A DNA stretch of 64,000 nucleotides from contig OZ038422.1 of assembly GCA_964036155.1 (NCBI GenBank), positions 86,203,201-86,267,200 on the forward strand. Direction: 5' to 3'. Within the stretch, counting starts at the first letter, position 1. Each line of letters opens with the position of its first letter. Positions 1 through 12,100 of the stretch are shown here, one piece after another. Below the pieces are notes generated by a model, which saw only the letters and a list, made by a program, of their open reading frames with translations, searched no databases and was not told where the DNA came from. The DNA is from Diploscapter coronatus (lineage: Eukaryota > Nematoda > Chromadorea > Rhabditida > Rhabditidae). A program made the position numbers and the translations under genes.

Positions 1-201
1 AGTCGAGTAAGGATTCTGATTGGCGTTAAATGATCAATGGTCTTCAAAAATACTTTACGTTATAGATTTTCATATTGCAATTAATTATGTTTCAAAAGTT
101 TCAAAGATAATAAAATGTGGAAATTTATCAACACCAATATCGTTTAGTCGCATAGGAATGGGAAATTCAAAGACCGCAAGAATCACTTTCCAATAACTTA
201 C

Positions 202-3200
202 GCGACATCGAGCATGTAGGTCTCATTTGGAGGAAGTCGAAACGGGTAGCAGTTAAGAATTCGGAAGCCCCGATTTTCGCAGTGTACCCCATTGATGGAG
301 ATGTTCACCACAGTGAATTGCACGTCACCAATGTTCCTGACAATGAATGGACGTCGAACGGTCAGAGTCGTCTTCAGCTGGTGCATCAGACGCTTGGGAT
401 TGTTGCAATCAGCCAAGTGGTCGTGCAGGATCTCGAAGAGCAGTGGCTGCTTCGACCTGGCCTCGATTCCATCCACGTTCATGCCGATTCGAGCGCCCTT
501 TCCGTAGACCACCACAGGCTCGATCACGGTTAGGTTGTTTCTGAAGCGAACTGGATTATTTTTGGAGATTAAGGTATTTGCAAAGTACCTGATAAGTAGC
601 AAAGACGATCTTAAATGAGTGTCAGAAGGCAAGAATCCAAGCCGAAGTCGAATTTTCATGAACGGCTTGAGCACCATCGATAGAGTGAATCGGGGAATAT
701 TATTCGGCACGATCTTCTCGAACTCCTCTCGAAGCTTGGGCACTGGACTGTCAGGCTTTAGAGTGAACAGTTCGGTGTCTCTCAGAGAGAACATCAGAGT
801 CTCGTTCATTTCGACCTAAAAATTCGACATTGAAAAAGATATTTCATAATAGATTACTACCGTATCAGATAGCGGAGTGATTAGGTGCTCTCGGAATAAA
901 TCCACGACTGCTTCAGCATCTGGATAGATGACCAGTGGAATAACTTGCACAGCTACAGGAATTGACGTCGGATTTGCCAGCGTTAAGTTGACGATAGTGA
1001 AATTCCCCAATGCTGTCAGAGGAAAATGCACCGCATTTCGCGTCAGAAGTCTCGGCCAAGTAAGCTCAGCGGACGAACGAATCTGAATTTAATTTAATAT
1101 AATGATGGTTATTTCCAAATATTTGTTTTTCGTCGAACCTTGATGTGCTTTGCCATGTTCGTGTTGACTATGATGGAGGTGTTGATTTTATTTCTGCCAG
1201 TCGCAACGAGGTGATCGTATTTATTGCGTAGCTTCTTGTAGAGGTAGCTATCGATTTCCGCGAGGTTCGCTGGCAGAGTGAGGCCGTGAACGAACCATTG
1301 CCCGTCGGGAGTGTGCAATGGAAGCCCGAGGTAGCAGTCCTCGTCAGACGGAAGGCAAGGGAGTTGTGGCCGGAACATCAGCCGCCCCAAATTTGTCAGT
1401 CGACCCGAGCGAAGCACTGGTGAGTTGCTGTTGTCGAGCGATTCGAAGTAGAAGCGCTCATCGTTGTGCAGAGTCGACAGACGAGCGACGGTCATATCGG
1501 TGTCGAAGGTGTTGAACATCTGTAGCGTTCTGTAGACGACTTTTCCGGGATACGTTTGTCCAAAGTGAAGTACTTCGGGAATGGCGATCACGTTGCCAGT
1601 GCCAATCTGATACGACAGCTCGTAAGCCTTGCTCTCGTATTCGGTTTGGAAGACGAGAACGCCAGTGACCACCGAGCCATCCATAGGCGCTTTCAGCTCG
1701 ACGTCCAGAATCATGTGATGTTGCGGCGGGATGTCGATATCCGTTCCTTGAATGATCTCTTCGAGCTCAGCCTCCGAGTTGTCCAGCCCTCTTGAAGACA
1801 GCAATTTCATCGAAGCAACTTTGTAGATGCGATAGATCGATGGATTGGGAGTGCGAAGACGATGGAGGGTTAGTGTAGCTTTATTTGGGTTGTGCACATC
1901 GCATCGAATCGTGCGAGTTTGATTCCTATCTACCAGTCCGAAGTTGAAATCGTCATCCATTCCAAACACCTCGATGTTCAAACGACCACTATACCTGGAC
2001 AGTTCGACTCGGTAGTTGGAGACATTCGTATAGACGTAGAATGTCGCGGTGTTGAAGGTGTCTGGCACTTTGCGAATGTATTTTAGCAGAAACACTGGTC
2101 GAACTTCGTTCTTCGGCAGGACAACGGCTTTTTCGAAGAGTCGAATGGAGAAGTACTGCCTCGCATCGGCAGTCATGGAGATATTCCAGACAGCCAAGTC
2201 GAAGGGCATCCTGTTGTGGAGTCGGACTGAACGTTTGTGGTTGACCTTGGTTTCCTCTTGAATTGACATGTCGTTTCCAACGGACTTCAAGTTCCCCTGG
2301 TAGACGGTCGCTCGAAATGGCATGGAAATGTTGTACTTTCCGCCTCGACTGACCGCAATAATGCTTCCAGAAATGACTTTAATCGAAGGAGAATCATCGT
2401 CAAACGAAATCCTTGAGGCGTCGAAGACCACCTTGACGAGGTCAGACGGTGGGCCAGGCTCTGTTAGATGCTTGCCAGGAAGTACGGCGATCGGAGGACT
2501 ACTTGCGAACTCCATGTAGATTCCAGCATGATCGCCCTTTTCCACGTACAGAGTTTCAAAGTCGATGCGACCATCGTTAATATTCGATTGATAGACTGAG
2601 AACATCTGGGGCTCGGAGCGCTCACCGATTCTAAACCTTGAAGTGTTATTTTTTCTCTTGAAACAAATCGACTCACCTCAAAGTCCTAAAATCCAGCAAA
2701 TCTTTCGTCGTGAAGATTCCGCTCTTCTTAGTCACTTCTACAGGAATAGGCAGGCGAATGATGCTTGGAGGAGAAGTGGACTTCCCATTCGGATCCATAA
2801 CTTTCGCAGTCAGCTGCACGAAGTACGTCGTGTTTTCGCAGGATGCTCCAACTATTCGAACACGACCAATCGTCTTGGTTTGGAAGGGTCGAATGTCCTA
2901 AAATGTTATTTTCGTCAATTTTTGATGAACCTTCCTCGAGTTTACCCAGTACTGCGGCAACTCTCCGGCGATCTTCTCGTCCACCTCGTGAGCCAACTCA
3001 AAGTGCGCGTTTCCCCCAGAGGAAAAGGCCTAAAAAGTTGAGGTTTCTTTGAAATTTCTTTCGACAGCTTACCTCCACAATCCTTAAAGTGTTTGGATAG
3101 GGATTGTGGATGGTAATGTCCTTAGCGAGACTTCCATTGAATGGTACTCTGAAGCCGACGACCCTGGGCAGATGGTATGGATTCGAAGAAGAGCTGCCTT

Positions 3201-4357
3201 TGACCTGAAATCATCTTCACGTTGAGGATTTTCTTTAAAAAATTTGAACCTCGAAGATAAAAATCCCGACGGAAGTGTATAGATGGAGTTGTGCAGTGAA
3301 ACGACCCTCTTCTCGCGGTAAGAAGGCGATTTCAAAGGTGGTCTTGCCGAAACTCGACAACTCGTTGGCGTCGAAGAATGACGATTGAAAGTGGACGGTG
3401 TTTCCCACGATCGCGTCCAAAATAACAGGCCGAGAAAGCCGGGATCGAATCAGGACTTTTTGGCTTTGCGCTATGCCGACAGGGCTGAAACATTTAACGT
3501 TTGCCCAGAACTCATTGCGTGGTTGTTCTTCGCCTTTTCATATTAGGAAAATTGGACCGACTTCCTGTATTATACACTGCCAGAACACCGACACCGTCTG
3601 TGTTAGACACTGGATTTTAGGGTGATAGAGTGTAGGCAAAGGGAAGAAATAAGAAAAAGAGTCGGCGTCGGTGTTCTGGCGATGTATAATACAAGGGACC
3701 AAAAATTGTACCTATCCCCAAAATCGACAAACGAGACGTTGAAGTCGAGTGGCATGCTCTCCCGCCCAGAGAGCTTTTTGACATGGTACTTCCTGTCGCT
3801 TCGCAGCGAGTCTCCGAATGCGGCATCGGGGGAATCCGGTGACGACGTGAACGTCTTCGGATGTGGTCGATGACCGACGAAGAGGTCCGCTTCGAAGCGT
3901 GTTGACTCACTAAAGTTCGAGCTTTATTGATTCGATAATTTTATGACTATAATATAGCACCTAAATGCAAACGAATTGATTGTTTCCGATTAGCGAAATA
4001 TTATCTTCATAAATATTGAAACTTATCCAACTATTCGGCAACTCTGATCATCCCCTATGTCTAACCATTGTAGTGTACTTTAAGTAAATCTATAAGTATT
4101 GGCTAAGTTTACCTAAAATAGTGCAGTTCCTCTCCGGTCTGGACGAACGCCGTATGAAGTACGGGTATTTCGTCGCCATCCTTGAGTGGAGCCGCGGAAG
4201 AAGCGTCGCCGTCCCAGGTAACTGATAGGTTGCTGGGGTCGGCTAGAGCGACGATGAACAGCGATGGAAGCAGGCTGAGGGCCACGAGCAGTAGACCCAG
4301 AATCGAAGGAAACGAACAGGACCGGGCTGATTGTACATGGCGAGGTCTTGGAGTCAT
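202..4357 (-). CDS. tmem-131: TMEM131 homologue, partial (3' end beyond window)
   Basis: Type I membrane protein of the secretory pathway; the family binds procollagen through its luminal PapD-like domain and recruits TRAPP for collagen export. Exons, in transcript order: 4113-4357, 3712-3909, 3250-3484, 3073-3204, 2946-3029, 2677-2897, 1139-2636, 861-1082, 202-815; all join in frame at GT-AG introns. The first exon encodes a hydrophobic signal/anchor (about residues 18-40). Conserved blocks are recognisable from vertebrate TMEM131: SSGGNAHFEL, the stretch around DFRTLR, CYLGLPL, and RNNLTV followed by VVVYGKGA near the visible end. Positions 1-201 are intron; the transmembrane and cytoplasmic parts must lie to the left. 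A possible spliced-leader acceptor lies at 4382-4383, and a seven-codon upstream ORF overlaps the chosen ATG. The family assignment is firm; the first exon boundary is less certain. Confidence 0.9.
3562..3700. repeat. Inverted-repeat element in tmem-131 intron 2
   Basis: Arms of about 33 bp (3562-3596 and 3661-3697) are near-perfect reverse complements around a 65-bp loop; each arm holds the core gtgttctggc or its complement. It fills most of the intron 3485-3711. Single copy in the window; MITE-like, or a hairpin of unknown role. Confidence 0.7.
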
Positions 4358-4383
4358 CTCATAGAGATTTTGAACATTGGGCT

Positions 4384-5904
4384 GAAATGTTTAGATCTAA
4401 TTTTTAAAATACGCGATGAACACATAAATCGATTCGGATTATATGAAGAAAGTAGAAGAAGTTTTTGAAACAAGCTTTCGCGAGGTAATATTATGAAACA
4501 GGAGGAAATTGGAAGAAATTTTATGATTTATTTATCTTTTTTTAACTTTGAGAAGATTTAGCAAATTTGTTTTATATCTCCTCTATGTACTTTACCAATT
4601 CAGAACATAGATTCGGGATTTTTTCTGCCGAACCTTGCAAAAATTGGTCAATGCATTTGAAGGCGATTTCGAAATTGATAAGGCATTTTTCTTGTCCTTA
4701 TTTCGACCTATATTTGGTCACAAGGATTTTCGTTTCTTCCTTCTTTTCGCCTATTAATTTTTCATTTTCTTTCCTACTTTCTGGTTCTTTCCCTTCTCAT
4801 CTCTAATTTTTTCGATCAACCCCGCGAGAAATTAACAAAACAAGTTTCAGTCGACGAAATTTTGAAATTCGAAGTTGAAATTTAGAAAAAAAAAGTTTCT
4901 TATGAAATGTCTCCATATATTTTTCAGCAGAAAAAGGCTGTTCGAAGATTGCGAAAGCCATTATTTCGGCGAAATTATACCTTCGAGAGGCACAAAATTG
5001 ATTTTTGAAAGCAATTGAAGGTGCTGAAAAGTTTAGATAAAAATGAAAACGTAAATTTGAATTCAAAATTTTACGATTCCGTTCTTTTCATATGTAAATA
5101 GTCGTGTATAGTGACTATATAATGCATTTTGATGAAGGCAATATGGAAACATTTGATGTCAGCCGGTTTCTAAAGGCTATTCTTTATCACTGAATGCCAA
5201 AATGGTCATCTGATAAGCGTGATTCAGCTAATATGGAAATCTCATGAATAAAATCAAATTAATGCATTGGTGTATATGAAGCAGAGTTAATAATAAAAAA
5301 TGCAATCTAAGCCGAAATGAAAGCCAATAATGGGCCAGAGATATTATAGCCAAGTTTAAAAATGATGACTTTAAAAGCATTATTCATAATAACACTCTCT
5401 AAAATAAAAAATCTTACTCTCGTCCTCTGTACTCTCTCAAAAATCAATAATATTTTCCTTAAATGGTTAGGGACGTAGAGGAGGAGTATAATTCTTCTAA
5501 TGGGGATACACGTGTTCGACGTCAGGATTGCGGCTTCTAACTGCGCGCTACACATCCACAGTGGTGACTGATGCGCGACGATGAATAAAGGAATAGTATG
5601 GGAAATCGAGGGGGTAAAAAGAAGCTAGAGAGGAAGAAAGAAGGGAAAATAGTATTGGAAAATGATGGAAGAGGGTAGAGAGAAAGAAAGAAGGATAGAA
5701 ATAGTATGGAAAAGATGCGAAGAAAGAGAAATAGTACGCGATTTTAGGAGAGAGAAAGGGCGAAAAATACGAAAACGAGGACAAGGCGAAACAGGCACCA
5801 GCCGTCTGGTAGAAAACACTCTCAATCGATCGTCGTTTGGGTAATTGGATTAGGCTAAATGAAAGAAAATCGATATCTTTGCGGGTATGGTTCAGATATT
5901 TTTT
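4384..5904. other. Intergenic, no gene seen
   Basis: AT-rich DNA upstream of tmem-131. Purine-rich, low-complexity runs at 5590-5800 give long but uninformative open frames. No splice-site-bounded exon or recognisable motif was found. It should include the tmem-131 promoter, but no element can be named. Confidence 0.5.
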
Positions 5905-6048
5905 AGGCATTGTCGATTGGAAAGAAGGTCGATATTCATGCAGCAGCAATTAGACATCGAATTTCTAGCGAAATAGTGAGTCGCGTCGAAGAGAAACTAG
6001 ACGAATCGCGTAATTTTGTAATATCGACGTTCTCTCCAATTAACCATA
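5905..6048. mobile_element. MITE family A, copy 1
   Basis: Roughly 140-bp element with inverted ends built on (g)gtcgatattcatg. Its reverse complement matches copies at 8952-9083 and 51450-51590, including the internal stretch around cgtctcgtttctc. No coding capacity. Confidence 0.75.
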
Positions 6049-6105
6049 TGACAGGTATAATATTTGGATATGCAGATTTAAAATTCGGGTATTGAGAACC
6101 AGTAT

Positions 6106-6255
6106 GGTTGATGCCGAAATCTGAGAGGTCGAAAATGAGGGAGAAAGAATTGGTTTTCGAGCCAATCTCTCCTTTTCGTGTGCTATTTCCCGATTTTCTA
6201 ATCAGCAAAATAGCTTCACCACTTTGCACGCCTCCTAGATGTCGACATCAACAAT
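6106..6255. mobile_element. MITE family B, copy 1
   Basis: About 150 bp with terminal inverted repeats gttgatgccgaaatctg and its complement, and a conserved core (aatgaggg, gctatttc, actttgcacgcctcc). Other copies: 16881-17046 (reverse), 27963-28117 and 29386-29543. Confidence 0.85.
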
Positions 6256-7958
6256 ACTTCAAAATTTGCTAAAAATCATGAAAAATTTTAAGTAATTGGA
6301 TTAAAATTGGGGAACATGGATTTTGCTTGTCCATAAAAAAATTGATAAGCTTGTAGTTTAAACATTTGGCTGAACTAAAAATAGAAAGAAGCATTGTTAT
6401 TCGAAATTTCCTTATAAATCAAAGCTAATGTAATTTTAGATCAGAACACTTTTTTCTAAATTAAAATACAATTACTAAATTATAAAAGCAGTAAGTCGTA
6501 AACAAATTAGTATGATGATGATGATGGTTATGAACTGATGAATTCATGATCAAAACAGAAAACACAGGATTTTCCGGTTTTTAGGCGATTTTTATCAACC
6601 ATTTAAGTTATCTTTACCAAATTAATATCATGAAAAATTAGAAAGTTTAAAAATTGAACGTACTGAGTTTGCTAATTAAAGTGGGTGTTCTTCGAAGGAC
6701 TAATAACATTTTCTTCCTGTAAGTAAAAATGAAAGGAACATGAATTTTAAAGAGGTGGTAAAGAAAGAAAGAATGAAAAACAGCATTTCTTTTTAAGGAA
6801 AAGAAAGCGAAACTAGGGAAATAATATGGGAAAATAAGAGAAAAAAGACGTCGACTGCAAGACAATAAAACCTACGTGTAGCTTCCAACTGGCTTGCATG
6901 CTAAATTGTCTGTGACTAAAGAACTCGAAAAGGGAGAAATAGTGCGAAAATTAAGAGGAAAGAAAAAATCTAGAAAAGATGTGTAAAAACGAGATGTACA
7001 GGGAATCAGAAAACAAGAAGTGTTATGGTAAATCAAGATGGAAAAGAAAAATAATATCTTAGAGTGTATAAACGAGAAATAGCATAGTAGATCAAGATAG
7101 AAGGAGGAATAATGAAGCTTACAAATAGTGTTTTAAATTGAGAGAGAATAGAGAAATAGGGGAACCAGAATCGAAGTCTTTCAGCCGTCTGTACCATGCG
7201 TCCGAAAGTAGGCACCAAAATGTTTGTTACTATCTTTCCGTCTCTAATTTTCAAATACTATTTCGAAAATTTTTCTTCTTTTTATCTAAAACTTTTCAGT
7301 AATATTTCCTTTTATGGCTAACGATATTTCTTTCTTTTCCTCTCTTTCGAATTTATTATCTCTCACTCTCTTCCAAGGTCTAAACAAATCGATCGATATT
7401 TGGGCATGCGCCAGGGAGCGTGATTGAAAAATTTGGGAAAAAAATTATTGGATTTGAAAAAGCAAACAAAATGCCATTAATCATGTGAAAATGGAGATTT
7501 TAGCGTGAAAAATTGTGAAATTTCCGGAAAAAACAGGAATATATGAATTACGAAATATTTGCTGATTTAAAAAAAAAAAAAAGCCATTCTTTCCAAGAAA
7601 TAGTTGTATGAAAATTTAAATAAAACTATATCTAAAATTTTGAAACAAAAAATCAAAGAATTTAAAAAAAAAAAACGATAGATAAAAAAATCTAAAGAAT
7701 TACTTTACAAAGATGCGTAGATGACAATGCAGTTCTCATCAGTACCTCAATGCTAATTCGATAAACTTTAACCCTGAGACCAACTTGCATTTTCTTTCAT
7801 TTTTGCGCCGTCAAGATTATGTGACGTTGCATTAACTTTAACTTTTTTTATAGCAAAAATGCGGCATCAGACCGGTTTTCAACCCCGACAGCCAAAAATC
7901 TAAGTCGGAACGATATACCACTACGTCATCCACCATCAACCCATTTTGTGCCCGATTA
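6256..7958. other. Intergenic, no gene seen
   Basis: AT-rich with purine-rich tracts (about 6740-7180) and short poly-A runs. A (gat)n-like microsatellite lies near 6512-6525. No supported exon. Confidence 0.5.
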
Positions 7959-8154
7959 TCAGACCTAGGGAGCACTTTCGTCAGACGAAAATCAACTAGA
8001 AGGGGCAGGTCGCACGAGCGAATTCGTAGCTATAATATCAAGCCGCACTGGTGAAAATTTTGGCTGATTACAGACTAAAGAAATTTGTTTCAAATATTAT
8101 TGAGGGTAGGTCGCAAGGGGTTTCTGACGATCGTCCTTCCTCCCTAGGACTGCC
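7959..8154. mobile_element. MITE family C, copy 1
   Basis: Ends are inverted repeats (agacctagggagcact... and ...cctccctaggact), with internal conserved words cgtcagacgaaaat, aggtcgcacgag and ctgacgatcgtcc. Full-length relatives: 18352-18546 (reverse) and 42085-42290; a deleted copy is at 44507-44594. Confidence 0.85.
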
Positions 8155-8951
8155 GATTATCGCCAAATTTTACGATTTTTCGCTCATCGAAAAGACCGCC
8201 TTTTCCATTACTTCCTTTGTGTCTGTGTGTGTGAAATTACCGTCAAACTGAACTATCGCACATTACTTTCAATTAGTAATTTTAGAAAAAATAGACTAAT
8301 TTAAAAAAAAAAAATCTTTAAATAGAGGTATTTTTATCAGGTATCACTGGTTGGTGTAGAAATATAGGCTACAAACGGTGAAGTTTTTGAAGAAAATTCA
8401 ATTTAATTGAATAGAATTGTAAGAAATTGATAAAAATTAGGTAAGCGAATCGAAAATCCGGAAATTCTTCAATGGGCAAACAAAAATCTGGCCAAACCGG
8501 CTGACATCCGCTAGCTTGTTAGCAAAAAAGACAGAAGCGTAGCAATAGAGAGTAATAGCTGCCTATTGATTCAATACATACTCCCTAAGTTTGAGACCTG
8601 AGTTTACAGCGTCGAATCTTAAGAAAAATGGTAAAGGCGTTGGTGAAAATTATTCCAATTTTTTAAAAATTCATTCCGCATCAAACTATTTATTCTTTTC
8701 GATTTTTATGTTTCATGAAGACTTATCATGTTTTCAACTTTTCTTACTGCAATTTGCTGCTCTTTAGTTTCGGAATTGACTATTCACTGTTCAATATTCT
8801 ATGTTTCATGAAACCTCGCATCTTTCCGAATATTTCATGATTTTTTATCCGTTAGCTTTTCATCTAGATTATTCAAATTGGCTCAACTATATTTCACTAA
8901 AGTTTATAATTCTCTTAAGTATCTGATAGCATTTCAGCTATTATTAATTGA
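8155..8951. other. Intergenic, no gene seen
   Basis: AT-rich DNA leading to the smcr-8 start. No exon was supported and no promoter motif recognised. Confidence 0.45.
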
Positions 8952-9083
8952 AGAGGGTGTCGATAGTCAAAAATCACGCTATTCGTCTCGTTTCTCCTCT
9001 ACACGACTCGTTATTTCGCTACTCCAAATTCGAGTTCTAATTGCGGAATTAATATTGACTTTCTCCCTAATCAACGATATTAT
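8952..9083. mobile_element. MITE family A, copy 2, just upstream of smcr-8
   Basis: Opposite orientation to copy 1 and the same inverted ends. It stops about 35 bp before the smcr-8 ATG, so it lies in the likely promoter or 5' UTR. Confidence 0.75.
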
Positions 9084-9117
9084 TTGATAAATCGCTTTTA
9101 ATGATTTTAATTTTCCG

Positions 9118-12100
9118 ATGTCCACTCGATCGGATGAGTTTTCGATCCGCGGCCGTCGTTTCATCGACCCGTTCAACCGGTTCGGCTGCAACATTTCGCC
9201 GGTTGTCGTCGTTGTCGAGTTCTGTCAGGTACCAAGTTCATCACCATTTAAAGACCTTTTGTACTTTTTACCTTCTTTTTCTCTTCCCTTTGCTATTTTC
9301 CAGAAAGGTGTAAAAAGTACAAGGGACTCATTTAAACTCGGGATTAAATCAGCTTTGTATTAAAAATGAATCATTGAAATTTTCAATCCTCAGTTAACTC
9401 GAATCTGAATTAAAAGTATCGACGAATTTAATTTTAGATCGTCGGACCAAAACCCTTGAAGGTATTCTACACCGATGAGGAAGGTTCGATCATTTTTCCT
9501 AATAAAATCATTTATCAGTTCATTTGTGATAAATGCAAATTTATTTTTTAAAGTTAAAAGGAATATATCAGACGAACAACATTTTTAACTCATCGTGAAT
9601 GAACATGCAATTTTATGAAATATTAAAAAAAAAAGTTCTACAACTCAATAAAACGGCTTATTTTTCATTTTATTTACGATAAGCGCACATTTCGGGTTGA
9701 AGGCGACTTGTACCAAAATATACGAGGAAAGTCACTACAATTTTGGTGCAAATCACCCCCTTTGTGGTATAAATCGTCTCCAACTCCAAATTTCTTCAAA
9801 GCATATTTCGCTTATTTTCAGACGCCCGTCGCCTCGACATGGACAGTCTGTCAGTCTGGTTGATGAGTTGTGAAACCACGAGGTGCCATTTTCAAAAACA
9901 ATAATCCAGCCCTATCTTTTCCTATGCTATTTCACCCTCTTTCCTTCCTGCCCTATCTCTAACTATAGGTCTCGTCATATAGTAATTGCATTTCAAACTA
10001 TATCTGAATTTAAAAAATAACCTAATCTCAGACTTAGCTATTTCGAGCTTAAAATTCAATGTAATTTCAGTGGTACCGTAATGATGATCTACAATCAACA
10101 GACCGCAATTCACGCACTGTCGTATTATTTCGTCATGCACGACATCAGGGCCAGGGCATTCCAGGTAAATTGACAAAACATACGCTTCAAAGTAATCCAT
10201 AGGGAATTGATCATTTTCAGACGTTGCAACATTTTCGAACAGCAATTCGAAAACGTCTTGCAAGCATGACAATTTGAATATCTAGACCTCACTTTCTAAT
10301 TAATTGAATTTTCCAAGTCTTTATTATCTGGAAAATGATATTTCAGATTAATGAATAACAGTTGAAAATTTAATTTCGACAATATTGTTTCAGTCAAACG
10401 AAGTGAACGTTCGTGTGTTGCAAAAAAAAAAAAGATAGCGAAAAAAATGACGAGAGAGGCAGAAGAAATTGCGTACCGCTCTCTTTCTAATGTCCCCCTC
10501 TGACTCTCCTTTCTCTGCATTCTAGCTCTCCCTCTTTGCGCATAGTCGTGACGCGCATTTCTCGCAACATGTATTTTTATTGTCACTTAATTTGATCGAT
10601 ACAATAGCTTAAGGCCTCAAACATTAGTTAGATAATTAAAAAAAACAGAATAATAACACAGTTTTCAGCGCCAATTTTGCGTGGCCTATCTTTCATCGAC
10701 GAAGTTGACTGGAGAGACCTTGAAGAAGTTCTCCCTGGCGGTTCGAAAAGCGGCCACCCCCGTCATTGTTTGCAATCGACGGCTGTTCCTCAGGCAACTC
10801 ACCGACATGCTCAAGATTGCCGATGGAGTTGGTAGGCAATGTTTTTAGGCATCTTTTCAAATTTCTCAAGAAACAACCCGCATTCCCTATTTTGCGGAGC
10901 GGGACGAGTGCAGGTCGATTTTTTAAATTGTTCATCACGTCTTGAAATACCGTGAAATTAAATACCCTTTATTTGCCTAGAAAAATAGTATATTTTATCA
11001 CAATCACATTTTGAGATATTTTAAAATTACTAACAGAAAATATTTCTCTCGAATTTTTTTTGTCTATTTTAAGAGTTTGCTTTCAGTAAACGACACTCTA
11101 CATGACTACTACACCCTAGACGCCGAAGCATTGAAATTCTCAACGACAAGAAAGGTCCAGAATATCGCTGAAGAAGTATGTGTTTTTTGTTTTGGAGAAA
11201 TTTGAAAATTTTCAGGCCCGAAGATTACGGCCCAGAATGGAAGCCGTCAAAAATCTGCTGGATAAATCTGAAAATGGTAGTTTTTTTATTGTTTTTCATA
11301 AAACATCTTAACTATTACCCATATATATACTAATTGCCTATATTAATTTAACGAGATACGTATTTTGTTCAAATATATTTTAAAGATTTCTAAGCTTGAA
11401 AATATTTGACAGTTTTTTTGCCAGATACAACCGATTGTCACGGTCATTCTGTAGAAGATCTATCAGCCGGTGAGCGGATGCTGCTCCAACTCAACGCCCA
11501 ACAGCCCCTGTGCCAATTCGAGGATCTCGCTCCTTGTGTAGGTTTCACAAAGTTTTAGTTGAACGGAAAAATTAGACTTGATTTTCAATGCATAGAATCT
11601 TGTTAGCTTTATCCTTCAAAGCATTAAGATTATATGCGAATTCTTTTATCATGAAAATAGGATTTATTTTATTTTAAGCAGACGTTGCAACGTCTGATTC
11701 GAAGAGTAACTATATTCGAGTCTTCAGACCTCCACCGGTTTTCTCCAGTCGATGGACTTCATTCTGAGCCATGTCTCTGAAAAAGAGCGCCGACGGGGAG
11801 TGCTGTATTCCTGTGGGACGCCAATTTTGAGATTCCCCAAGTACTCATCGCCTATCAAGGAGCATGCTTGCAGGTGGTTTTTTTTATCGATGTTTTTCTT
11901 TCTTTTGTTTGCTTGTTTGTTTGTTGTTGTTTTTTTTTAATTCATTGATTCTTGCAGTTTGGTGACCGAAACGGCGAAAAACGAGGAGACTTTGAAGACG
12001 ATTACTCAGCATCTTGATAATGTAAGATTAATTTTACTTTTCTTCAAGCCGAGTTTGTTCAAAATGATACCAATTTTTCTAAAAAAAATTCTTCTTATTA

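Noticed and set aside
5548..5949. 133-residue minus-strand Phe/Ser-rich frame
   Set aside because: Produced by a purine-rich low-complexity tract and the adjacent MITE.
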